Shown here one piece after another: positions 10,217 to 18,914 of a stretch of 60,000 bases of DNA (position 1 is the stretch's first letter; every line of letters starts with the position of its first letter). A program made the position numbers and the translations under genes. The notes below the pieces were generated by a model that worked only from the letters and a program-made list of their open reading frames with translations, was not told the origin of the DNA and ran no database searches. Origin of the DNA: Adiantum capillus-veneris (Eukaryota; Streptophyta; Polypodiopsida; Polypodiales; Pteridaceae); assembly GCA_014529385.2 (NCBI GenBank), contig CM043970.1:69154567-69214566 (forward strand). Direction: 5' to 3'.

Positions 10217-10456
10217 TCAAAATAGGATGAAGATCGACACATCAAAGGAATGGTAATAGTCTAGTAAGGGTAGAATGACAGGATGAGGAGAGCGCAAGAT
10301 TTCCCCAAGTCTCTCGGCTCCAAACAACAGGGCTATTCTTTGCTGATAAAAGATTTTTCTATCAATACAAATATTCACACGGATATGACGCACAAAATGG
10401 AAAGGAAACATGCGGGGATCATCATTCTCATTATTGGCATCCATACTTACACACAA
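10217..10456 (-). CDS. Small conserved frame upstream of gag in element B
   Basis: 79 residues, unknown function. It ends with a core of about 50 residues: IDRKIFYQQ, LFGAERLGEIL, SPHPVILPLLDY, SFDVSIFILF, then stop. The same core, clearly diverged, precedes gag in element D at 37215-37451 and, more weakly, 36994-37209. It is in a different frame from gag. The repeated presence at the same place in two different elements, with conserved hydrophobic positions and end point, suggests a real product or the 3' part of a spliced leader exon. I know no family to assign it to. Confidence 0.45.
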   Translation of the reverse strand: MCVSMDANNENDDPRMFPFHFVRHIRVNICIDRKIFYQQRIALLFGAERLGEILRSPHPVILPLLDYYHSFDVSIFILF

Positions 10457-10460
10457 GAGC

Positions 10461-10859
10461 CTAGCTTAGTTGCACCACCTTGGGACCAATGAGCCTGATC
10501 AGCCACAGAAGGTCAGCACCTCGGATCACTTTGACTCTTCCTGATGCATCTGTGAAGACGTAAGGCGTGATGGAAACACTTTGTACAATGCTGAGCCTTT
10601 TAGCAAGCAACAATTGGATGCTATTACCATAATCAACATGACGAATGAAAGTGACGCCATTAATGTGCAGCACATCATCAACTAAGATAGTTTCCTTAGA
10701 TTGAGATAACTTCTTGAAAATTAGCAGCAAAGGTAGGGCAGGGAGGCTTTTCACCCGGTCTGCAAAGCGCTTTGGACAATATCCAAAGTGATCTTCACGT
10801 GGATAGGAGGTTGGCTTGGGATTGGTGGTGTCTGGATTCACAAAGTGCACTGGGAGCAC
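10461..10859 (-). CDS. Hypothetical 132-residue frame in the element B leader
   Basis: Open frame just upstream of the small conserved frame and ending 4 bases before it. It contains HINGVTFIRHVDYGNS, LLLAKRLSIVQSV and YVFTDASGRVKVIRGADLL. The hydrophobic pattern loosely resembles the core of the 10217-10456 frame, so it could be a diverged copy. I do not recognise it. It could equally be chance or part of a decayed leader protein. Confidence 0.25.
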   Translation of the reverse strand: MLPVHFVNPDTTNPKPTSYPREDHFGYCPKRFADRVKSLPALPLLLIFKKLSQSKETILVDDVLHINGVTFIRHVDYGNSIQLLLAKRLSIVQSVSITPYVFTDASGRVKVIRGADLLWLIRLIGPKVVQLS

Positions 10860-11189
10860 TCGCAGACGGGTGGCAATCTTGTAGGAAAGCCTTCGCCTCT
10901 TTGCTTTAGGGGGATTTAGGGGTGAGAGTCATGGTTGCAAGTTGGTTGCTCACTAGCCTTTTTCTTGCCTGTAGTGGTCATGTAATCCCTTATTAATGAG
11001 ATTAAGCCAAATGTTACCTTACGCTTGAGCACGCGCTGTGGCCTTGGGCCACTTAGGTGTAGAGGTGATCTTCCTCCTCTTAGTCAGCTCCTCAGGAAAG
11101 AGAGGTCTGGTGATGCTTTCTCTTCCCTTAATGTGTGTCACAGTACCTTCGTGTATGTTGATGTAGAATATTTCAAGCTCGTGTGCTAG
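10860..11189 (-). other. Element B leader next to the 5' LTR
   Basis: Just inside the right LTR, an open minus-strand frame (to a stop at 11019) reads EIFYINIHEGTV and RPLFPEELTKRRK. Its first codons lie in the LTR, so it may begin elsewhere. No primer site complementary to initiator Met, Asp or other familiar tRNAs is recognised immediately inside the LTR, which is unusual for an element with such an open pol. Confidence 0.3.
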
Positions 11190-11966
11190 TGATGTGAGAG
11201 GGGAGGGTAAATGCTGATTTTTCTGATTGTGACACATGGGGATAAGGCCTTGACCAACATTTAAGAGCAGGTAAGGTGGCTGTTGAAACTGGAGGTTCTG
11301 CACATGTCAGGGGGGGACCTGCGGGGGGGAGGTGGCAGCTGGGTCCTCCTCAATATCAAATTCTCAAAAAATCCACAACCATGGCTTCTTTTGACATGTG
11401 TTCTTTGAAAAAATCAGCATGTCTCTTTTCAACTCAAAAGTCTTTATCCCTGTTGACTCACGTTTACCATAAGATTTTCCCCTTTTCTCCTCCTGTAACT
11501 GCATTGTTGATGCCCAATCACTGCTTCTAGTAACAGTGAATTGTTACCTACCAAATACTTATGGTGCAGTAAAAAATATTTACCATGGGTAAAAAAAGTT
11601 ACTGTAGGTAAAAAGTGATTTGTATTTACCATGTAGGTGAAAAATATTTACTATAGGTAAAAAATATTTACTGTCGGTAAAAAAGTGAAAACGGAGTATG
11701 CTGTGCTGTGAGTCCACACGAACATCCTCGTGTAAATTTCACTAGAAATTCACACCTAGAATGGGCTATTCTGTAAGATATAGGTTTTAGGCATGCATAA
11801 GAGCTCGTTCCCACGTATCTTCTGTCCATGGAACTTTTTACTCTTTGGTGCTTGTGAAGTAGATTTTTCTTCTCTTTCGAGATCCCTTGGACTAGAGAAT
11901 CCTCATCTCCCCAACAACTGACTGTGCCTTTATTGCATCTTTAGAAGGGGTCCTAAAAACCATGCA
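11190..11966 (-). repeat. Element B 5' LTR
   Basis: Matches 3771-4587 along its length, with scattered substitutions and about two fewer minisatellite units near 11640-11690. Ends TGATG...ATGCA. Confidence 0.85.
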
Positions 11967-12657
11967 TAAGTCATAATTAAATGCGAGGCTATACGTACTT
12001 AGGTTCTTATGTTATATAGTTATGCTTAGTTAAAGTACATATGGCCATATGGCTACTAGTATGGGCTTGATATACATGGATAAGTGTTAGTAGCTTGAAG
12101 TCAGAGTCATTGTTGTTGAGCAAAGGCTCATAAAACTTGTTTCCGCTTGGTCATCGTCATTTGTTTGTGTAAGTGCATGGGTGGAATAAAAAAGAGTGCC
12201 TAATGCATATGTCCAATGATGGGACATCTATATACTTGCACAGAGTTATGCATGTTAAACAAGATGCGGTGTGAGAGAAGATTATTGATGGGTTCTTCAT
12301 GGAGTTAGTGTAGCGAGAAAAACATATAGCATGAGTGCTTCAAAAGCTTTCACTACTCCCAAGAAGGGTTTTCGTTGTCGAGGTTTTTCACTCTTCCTCA
12401 CTGTGTCAAGTGCGTGAGTGTTTTGTTTTGACTACTCCGCCTTCTCCACCTGATATATTATATGGACTTTGACTCTTATGCTCACCTCTTCCAGCATGAG
12501 TGACATGACTTTATGTATGCTCAACTCTCGAGCTTGAGCTTATACCTATTAGCTAGACTCATAGACCACAGAAAAATATTAACTTGAAGCTTGGGTCTGA
12601 CACTTTGCTCATTTAGTGGCTTAGCTGCCCGACTCTAGACTCTTATGCCATGTAAGT
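11967..12657. other. Element A internal region, no gene seen
   Basis: Between the B 5' LTR and the large frame of A. There is no substantial open frame or recognisable domain. It should be the sequence once adjoining 3770 before B inserted, but no duplication confirms the joint. Confidence 0.3.
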
Positions 12658-15246
12658 TTAATGGCAACTTGGACTTACCTGATCGTGGCCTGAAATCCAA
12701 TTCCATATGCTTTTGATGTTTAGGCCTTTCTCGTTAGTTTCTGTTGGAGATGCCATGTTGTCCAATACATTGGCATATATATGCTCTTCATTCCTTGGTA
12801 GCAAATTGTGGTCGCCTGATGAGACAGGTAATGATGTTGAAGCAATGGTTGATGAAGTCTTCTTCTTCCAGATAGTGTTCTTCAAAACTGTGACCTCCAC
12901 ATTTACCGTTGCTTTCTTTTTGTTGTTAAGAGGCTGTAAAGGAGTTGTGTATCTTTCTTGTTGTTGAGCCACAATCGTGGATTTTGGAGCCCACACTGTT
13001 CTTTTACCTGGTGTGATCTCCTTTGCCACTTGCCTTGTTTGTTCTTTGACTTGATGAAACCTTGTCTTTAATTTCCAAATATGGCTGTTACTTTTGTAAA
13101 ATCCTTGCTCTTGTAGTAATTGACGAGGGATCCATCGATAGGTTGTAGTACTCTTGGGTGTAGTGGGTGGCTGCTCTTGATTTCTTGATGTTTCTTGCTT
13201 TTCCTTGGTGATTCCTTGATAAGCTACTACCTTAGGTAACCAGATTTGAAAGTTACCCTCATAGAATCCTTGTGCTTTGAGTAACTCGACTGGAATGAAT
13301 CTTTGGACTTGCTTGGAGGTGATCTTCACTTGACTTTGTTGGGTAGTCTGGTAGAATTCTGATTTCATTACCCAGACTTGTAGTATGGTTTGTCCAGTGG
13401 AAGACCTTCTGTTTTTCTTTTTGTACCTCTCCTTTCTGTTGGTTGAGTTATGTGATTGACGTTGACGGCTTTGTTGATTCCTGGCTGAGTGGTTCTCATG
13501 GGATGGATATTGCCAGGCTGTTATCTTGGGCTTGTTGACCCAAACATCTGAATTTCCTTTCTTGTAGCCTTGTGCAATAATTGACTTGCTTGATGTGATC
13601 CATCCTGTTACCTTTGCTTGTTGAGGTTGTTCCTGTGATTGTATCCAAATTGGATGATTAACTTTAATCTGTGCCTTGGATACTAGCACTTGGTTGACCT
13701 GTTTTGACTTCCTTTGGAGACTTTCGGGCGATGGAAACTTCGGTTGATAGACTTTTTGATTGGGTTTCCATTGTTTTGTTGATGGTTTGGTTTTTGATGT
13801 AGAGGCTTTGTCTTGCACTTGAATTGGCTGTGCTAGAGACTGTGGGATTACTTTAGCTTTGCCTTTTTCAATAGCCAAGAATCTTTGAACTGTTGTAGGC
13901 TTGACCTCTGTTGTTACTGGATAGCTTGTCATGATGACCATTGTTGAAGATTCAGGCTCGTCTTCAAAGACTTGTGCCCATGGCTTGGACAAAATCAAGT
14001 GTGTTCCCATTTGTCGAGAATCTACCACCAAGAATTTTTCTTTGACATTCTGTGAGTGTAGTTGGAGAGTAGCTTCTGCAATCCCCATACTTATAACATC
14101 TACTTCGGGTGAGAGATTTACCTTTAATTGAATATCATAAAGCTTTGGATTACCTAGAAGTAACCACATGCCATATGACATGACATTAGTCATGGAATTT
14201 ATATCAATTTCTGCCATAAAATTCATCTTGACTCCGTCTTGTGCACTTAGCAAAAAGTTGATCTTCTTTGGTACTAGATTGCCTGTGTTCTCTTGAGTGA
14301 CTTGATCAATCTTTGTCCTAGACTCCTTGTCATCTTCTTCTTCATTGTTCACACTTGTGAGTTCATCTGTGTGTTCTAGCTCCTGCTTGACCACCATTTC
14401 CCCTGATATGTCTTTTCGAGAGACAAAATCAACATTTGGTTCTTGTAGAGTCATAGGCTCTTCTTCCTCGACTTCAGCTATTGAAATGTCACCAATAGTG
14501 TCTGAACTTCCTGTCACTTGCTGCAACTCTTCTTTGATTGATTCCAAGTCTTCACATTGCTCGTTTGTAGGCACTGGACCTGAAGCATCTTCTTTGGATC
14601 TTAGCCCTTCTTCCTGCAACTTTGCTTTGTTGACTTGCGGCTCCTCCTTTGTATTATGCATTCGAGTTGGACAGTTTGTAATCAAGTGTGTTATCGCACA
14701 CTGATCGCAAAGAGCATCTATTTCTATATGACCAATATTCAGGCTAGGTATCTGGTTTTGTGTTATCCCCATAGCTGATACCCATGTTTCGAACTCATAC
14801 TCAGATTCGTCATCTGTCTCACCCATAACCCTTAGCATGTAGTAGGGGACTATGTCATACCCATTCTCATCGCAAAATTTTGTTGGTGTGGTCTCATTAA
14901 CACAGACATCCAAAGTAGCCAATATCCGAGTCTCTGGTGGTTCTAACGCCTCTTCCGGAAAAGGTTCTCTTATGTAAGCATCATCTTCTAAGACCCTCTC
15001 TAAGGAATTCTCATTTCTCCCAAAGTCACTACATTCCGATGCTCCACACATCCAGATTTCTTTCTTTTTGCCCATCCACGGATGGTCTGTTGATCCACTT
15101 TGTGTTGCAAAATCAAAATCTTCCATGGGCGTTCTAGTTACATCTTGGTAACTATGATTTCTCATATTTACACGTCTTGTGGTTTCAGCATGTCTCAAGT
15201 ATAGATAATCATAACCCCAATCTTGTACCATCTTGAGTTGCCTCAT
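12658..15246 (-). CDS. Element A 862-residue frame: protease tail, second knuckle and protease-like module, W-repeat tail
   Basis: It opens with MRQLKMVQDWGYDYLYLRH, the usual continuation of a retropepsin after its ILG-x-PF motif; the preceding frame (15243-15935) stops at that motif, so a 1-base loss separates them. Residues 180-192 form a CCHC-like knuckle (C180, C183, H187, C192), almost a copy of one in this element's gag. Residues about 330-425 resemble a second, degenerate retropepsin (AEIDINSMTNVM, LILSKPW). The basic C-terminal third (about 500-800) has three repeats near 549-578, 648-678 and 703-733 built on WIP..LL..QGFY..N..IW..K, plus extra IW/VW..K fragments. No RT motifs are present. 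Confidence 0.7.
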   Translation of the reverse strand: MRQLKMVQDWGYDYLYLRHAETTRRVNMRNHSYQDVTRTPMEDFDFATQSGSTDHPWMGKKKEIWMCGASECSDFGRNENSLERVLEDDAYIREPFPEEALEPPETRILATLDVCVNETTPTKFCDENGYDIVPYYMLRVMGETDDESEYEFETWVSAMGITQNQIPSLNIGHIEIDALCDQCAITHLITNCPTRMHNTKEEPQVNKAKLQEEGLRSKEDASGPVPTNEQCEDLESIKEELQQVTGSSDTIGDISIAEVEEEEPMTLQEPNVDFVSRKDISGEMVVKQELEHTDELTSVNNEEEDDKESRTKIDQVTQENTGNLVPKKINFLLSAQDGVKMNFMAEIDINSMTNVMSYGMWLLLGNPKLYDIQLKVNLSPEVDVISMGIAEATLQLHSQNVKEKFLVVDSRQMGTHLILSKPWAQVFEDEPESSTMVIMTSYPVTTEVKPTTVQRFLAIEKGKAKVIPQSLAQPIQVQDKASTSKTKPSTKQWKPNQKVYQPKFPSPESLQRKSKQVNQVLVSKAQIKVNHPIWIQSQEQPQQAKVTGWITSSKSIIAQGYKKGNSDVWVNKPKITAWQYPSHENHSARNQQSRQRQSHNSTNRKERYKKKNRRSSTGQTILQVWVMKSEFYQTTQQSQVKITSKQVQRFIPVELLKAQGFYEGNFQIWLPKVVAYQGITKEKQETSRNQEQPPTTPKSTTTYRWIPRQLLQEQGFYKSNSHIWKLKTRFHQVKEQTRQVAKEITPGKRTVWAPKSTIVAQQQERYTTPLQPLNNKKKATVNVEVTVLKNTIWKKKTSSTIASTSLPVSSGDHNLLPRNEEHIYANVLDNMASPTETNEKGLNIKSIWNWISGHDQVSPSCH

Positions 15247-15935
15247 GAATGGCTTCCAAGGATGATTTCATAGTTATTTTTCTTGCCAAAGTCAACTATG
15301 GCAAAAGTATGCGCATACTCTATACCACAAGAAGACACTACTATCTCTTCTAGCAATCCCATGGGTCTTTCCACATGCCCATCCGCTAACTTTAATTTTA
15401 TTCTGGTTGTTCTAAAGGCGGGCCTACCCCATTTCTCCCATATTTGTTTTTTTGCTATGGCAATTCCTGCTCCGTTGTCAAGTATAGCTTTTGTTTCAAT
15501 CCCATTGTACTCGACATGCAAAGTGGCATTACCATCTTCTCCTTCACAGTACTCTCCTACTTTGTTCAGAGGTACCGGTCTTACATTTGATCTAGGCTTC
15601 TCAATCTCATCTAGCTCTTTTTCCAGGAACCTTAACCGTCTTTTGATCCCAATTTTTTCCAAGCATTTTCCTATATCCGTCCACATACTTGGCCTGATTT
15701 TGAAAAGTTCTGCCAACGTAATTGTGCACTTCACTGGCGTCGATAGCAAGTCAGTCAAATTTTTTGTGTCCAATTCTTTTGTCCCCCCTAGCCTCTGTGA
15801 TGGAACTCTCACAATCTCAGACTTTGCCTCAAAATCTCCCATGTACTGTGGCAAAGTTCTTAACGATGCAGGTCTAGTGTCTTCGGAGGCTATCGATCCT
15901 ACGTCACCATGATATGACCTCACATCAACACTCAT
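15243..15935 (-). pseudogene. Element A aspartic protease region
   Basis: 230 residues. The second half is a retropepsin: the active-site strand reads AILDNGAGIAI, with asparagine where T or S is normal, and the domain ends EIILG. It then hits a stop where the next frame supplies MRQLK, a -1 shift. Upstream it is in frame with 15975-16406 across one TGA at 15975. The N-terminal half has no domain I recognise. The protease would mature this element's own gag; the D-N-G change and the frameshift make activity doubtful. Confidence 0.65.
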
Positions 15936-15974
15936 TTGTGGTCTATCTAATGTGATTTCTGGAAATGGTGCTGG

Positions 15975-16406
15975 TCAAGCATCCTCTTCTCTTTTTTGGG
16001 CATCTCGGACAGCCTTCCATAACTCCTCTAGCCACTGCTCCTCAACTATAGGAACATAGGGTGGGAAATCTCTCATTGATTCATCTGTTGTATTTTGGAC
16101 TACCCTCGAGTCTTGCGACCTTGGCAGTGGTTCTTCTCTATGATCCACTTCTTCTCTAGGCAATTTGTCTACTTTAATGCTCTCGTCTTTGTGCAATGGG
16201 GTGACTATCCTATCCTTCACTTCTGGTGGAGGTGGTTCTAGCAATGCTTGAGCAGTTTCAATGAGCTGCTTACACATTTCTAGCCTCTGCTTCTCTAGTT
16301 CAGGATAAGGATAAGTCATCCATCTTTGTTCTAAGGTCTGTCTATTTGCCAATCTAGCCTCATAAGCCTGTAAAATCGCATCTAAAGGCTCATTCACTTT
16401 GTCCAC
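15975..16406 (-). pseudogene. Element A gag C-terminal linker fragment
   Basis: 143 residues of charged, proline-containing linker (RPTLE-like helices, then PPPEVKDRIVTP), with no enzymatic domain. It joins the protease frame downstream across a single TGA. Upstream it connects to the gag frame (16462-17601) only through a frameshift near 16480-16500. Confidence 0.5.
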
Positions 16407-16461
16407 TAGGACAGATCCTCCTGAACTAGCACTCTTTGGTGCTTCAGCTGGTTTAAGGGTT

Positions 16462-17601
16462 TCAACTTCCCTTTGCTGTGTGTTGCTCTTGAGTTGTTTC
16501 CAACTCAGTTGTAACAGCCTTTTCTTCTCCTTTCTCCCTTTCTAGTCTCGCTTTCATTCTAGTCCTTCTTACTCGTCTAGAGTTTCTACGGCTTTTGGAA
16601 CTCTTACTAGTCTCTCCATCTGTAGGCTTCTTCTCTTGCACTTTTGCTTGTGCTCTTGTGACAACGTTTATTGGAGCAACTTGCTTACTTTCATCTTCTT
16701 GTTGTTTAAGCACCTGTTCTTTTGTAATTGTTTCTTTCTCTGTTGTTGTTGTCGTCTCTCCTTTTGTTGCGGCTCGTTCTTTCTCTGATTTGCTAGTAGA
16801 AGGAAAGGTAGCATGTGGTTGCATTTTACCTTTCTTTCTTGGATGCTTAGGACAATCTAAAATCATATGTGTGATTGCACACTCATTACAATATACATTT
16901 ATCATGATATCATGGTGTGGACAATCCTTAATCAAGTGATCACTACTACCACATCTGTCACATGGACGTATTGGTTGTTGTGGCCATACTTGATATTGAC
17001 CTTGAAGTGGCCTCTGATCTACCACATTTCTTTCTATTTGAAGCTCATGACTCACATATGCATTTCTAGCAGCTATGGGTCTTTCACTTAAGAACACTTG
17101 TTCCGCTACAGGATGATATCTAGGTGGTTGAGACATAACATGCTCAAACCCTGGTGGAGTCTTAGGTCTATATTCAGGAAAATGCTGCGTCAGATGGTCC
17201 CCTCCACATGTCATGCACCTTCGTTGTTGAGGAATCCTATAGGCTGGTACTCTGTCAGAGTGGTTGATGAGTTGCATCACATTCTCTATGATTTGCTCCT
17301 CAACATTTACTTGGTTTTGTCCTAGATTCCCTCTTTGATCCTCAAGATCAACGGTTTTCTTTTTCTCACTCGCATCATTCATCTTCTTCTGACCATCTTC
17401 ATAGAACGTGCAATTGTCAAATAGGTCAACTGCCACTTTGGTCACCTCTTCCAAGGTTTGGTATCTTTTCATGTATAGGTCGATCCTTTTGGAGATTCTC
17501 ATTCCTAAGTCCTCTGATGAAGCATAGGATCTGACGTTCTGGCGTGGGTAAATCTTGGGTAGGACATCTAGCAACGTATTGCTTGAAACGCTATATTGCA
17601 T
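16462..17601 (-). CDS. Element A Gag, zinc-knuckle part
   Basis: 379 residues. Three knuckles are visible. The first (C129, C132, H136) has phenylalanine in place of the last cysteine. The second (C214, C217, H222, C227) is canonical. The third (C238, C241, H245, C250) is a one-shorter CX2CX3HX4C form. The last type recurs in the 862-residue frame, suggesting duplication of a module. The tail (about 260-379) is K/E/T-rich and basic, likely RNA-binding. The N terminus is set by a frameshift near 17600, where the core at 17792-18436 should continue, so the displayed start is not the true one. Confidence 0.65.
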   Translation of the reverse strand: MQYSVSSNTLLDVLPKIYPRQNVRSYASSEDLGMRISKRIDLYMKRYQTLEEVTKVAVDLFDNCTFYEDGQKKMNDASEKKKTVDLEDQRGNLGQNQVNVEEQIIENVMQLINHSDRVPAYRIPQQRRCMTCGGDHLTQHFPEYRPKTPPGFEHVMSQPPRYHPVAEQVFLSERPIAARNAYVSHELQIERNVVDQRPLQGQYQVWPQQPIRPCDRCGSSDHLIKDCPHHDIMINVYCNECAITHMILDCPKHPRKKGKMQPHATFPSTSKSEKERAATKGETTTTTEKETITKEQVLKQQEDESKQVAPINVVTRAQAKVQEKKPTDGETSKSSKSRRNSRRVRRTRMKARLEREKGEEKAVTTELETTQEQHTAKGS

Positions 17602-18436
17602 GTCGCAATGTTTCTGTTTCGCCTTGTTTAAATTCCTGAATCTTAGGAAGGGTGTTATGTTTTATGCCCCTCTTGTAGAAATCTTGAACAAATTCATCCA
17701 ACATTTTCTCAATGGTTGTGAACTCTCTCCGTTTGAATAGTTCAAACCATGCTTGTGCATTGTCCTCCAATGTAAGTCCAAAACTCTCATACTACGTGTG
17801 GAAGTCCTCTACTCGTTCTGCTCGTAGGACTTGCTTGAAAGCCGAGACATGGGCATATGGGTCTCCTATGCCATTGTACTTTCTATTTACACATTTTCTT
17901 AGCTGAGATGGTCTTATACTTTGGGATGCAAAGTATGGAACCATACTCCTCTCTGGTATCGTTTCATCTCTCGTTATTGCTCTAGGAGGAAATCCAGGTG
18001 GTGGTCCCCTCTTTGGAATTCTCTTAAAGGTTCCTCTGTTTGGTGGATGTATCTGAGGTCCTTCATTGACCAAATATCCACTCATCTCTAATTTGGTTCG
18101 CGGATTTGTGCTTTCTACAACTCTATATTCTCGTCCATACTTGTCAACAAATAAAGATGTCCATTGTCGGTCAACCTCGTATGTATAGACATATAAGAGC
18201 TTGTACTCTGTCTTCTCATCTGGGTAAGGCTCTAATCAACTGTAAAGGTTGAATTGATTTCCATTAATATACCTATATAGTCCTTCACTTTCATGGTTAT
18301 ACATCCAAACTCTCTCCACAAAATTGGTCTTTATGTACTGTAGGTTTGGATGATCTATTCTGGGCGGGTGCTCATCTATCCCTGCAATCCATGTGCTTGT
18401 ATAAGCTGAGTCTGAGTCTGAGTCTGATGTAGACAT
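17602..18436 (-). pseudogene. Element A Gag N-terminal core, broken
   Basis: One minus-strand frame from the ATG at 18434-18436, interrupted by TGA at 18236 and TAG at 17792. It then continues with the gag-core signature FGLTLEDNAQAWFELFKRREF and later GETETLRH before the frame shifts near 17600. The start MSTSDSDSDS is serine/aspartate-rich. It is the capsid part of element A; two stops and a frameshift mean it is no longer functional. Confidence 0.65.
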
Positions 18437-18914
18437 GACTTCTAGGCTTAATAGATCTACCTTGCTGTAGTAATACCTCTCTCAGTGTGTTCAACTGTTT
18501 TGGTCAGGGAAAATCCAAAACTATGTCCAAAACCGTGAGCGTTTTCTCACAATTCTCTCAAATTGACGGTTTTAGACACCCCTGACTTCAAGATGCATTT
18601 TGAGGCCTTAAACAGCGTTTTTTTTTTTCAAAACTGACCAAAATGTATGCCATTGGAAACCATTTTGGTCAATTTACTCTAAGGTCTGTAGTGCTGCTCT
18701 CAAGCTACGTTTTGATAAAAAAACTTTTGGAATCGGAGTCCGTATGTGAAACTTATGACCAAAACAGTGAGATCTAATTTGGAAAGTTGCTCTATCTGAT
18801 GTTTTTGCAAGTGGTCAGTTTGAGCCCAAAATTGGTGTGTGCACTCCTTAGGCAATGATAAACCGAGTGGTATACTTGGTTTCAAAAACTTTTCTCAAAA
18901 AAAATTTCATGACT
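18437..18914. other. Element A leader, 3' part
   Basis: Untranslated sequence between the palindrome array and gag. It is related to the 299-bp repeats in places (fragments such as ccaaaatttggac-type phrases) but has no full palindrome. No gene. Confidence 0.35.

Larger units (their letters stand above)
3771..11966 (-). mobile_element. Element B: Tat-type Ty3/gypsy retrotransposon nested in A
   Basis: Flanked by direct LTRs 3771-4587 and 11190-11966, both TGATGTGAG to CCATGCA. The polypurine tract lies at the left LTR, so it reads leftward. Gag (8662-10125) and pol (4931-8683) are nearly open. Domain order is CCHC gag, protease, reverse transcriptase, a degenerate RNase H, a second archaeal-type RNase H, then integrase without a chromodomain; this is diagnostic of the Tat group. 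No matching 5-bp duplication is found (TAGAG left, TAAGT right) and no standard primer site follows the right LTR. One end may therefore be rearranged. Confidence 0.8.

Noticed and set aside
15283-15912. 209-codon plus-strand frame
   Set aside because: Antisense shadow of the element A protease region, which has recognisable motifs on the other strand.
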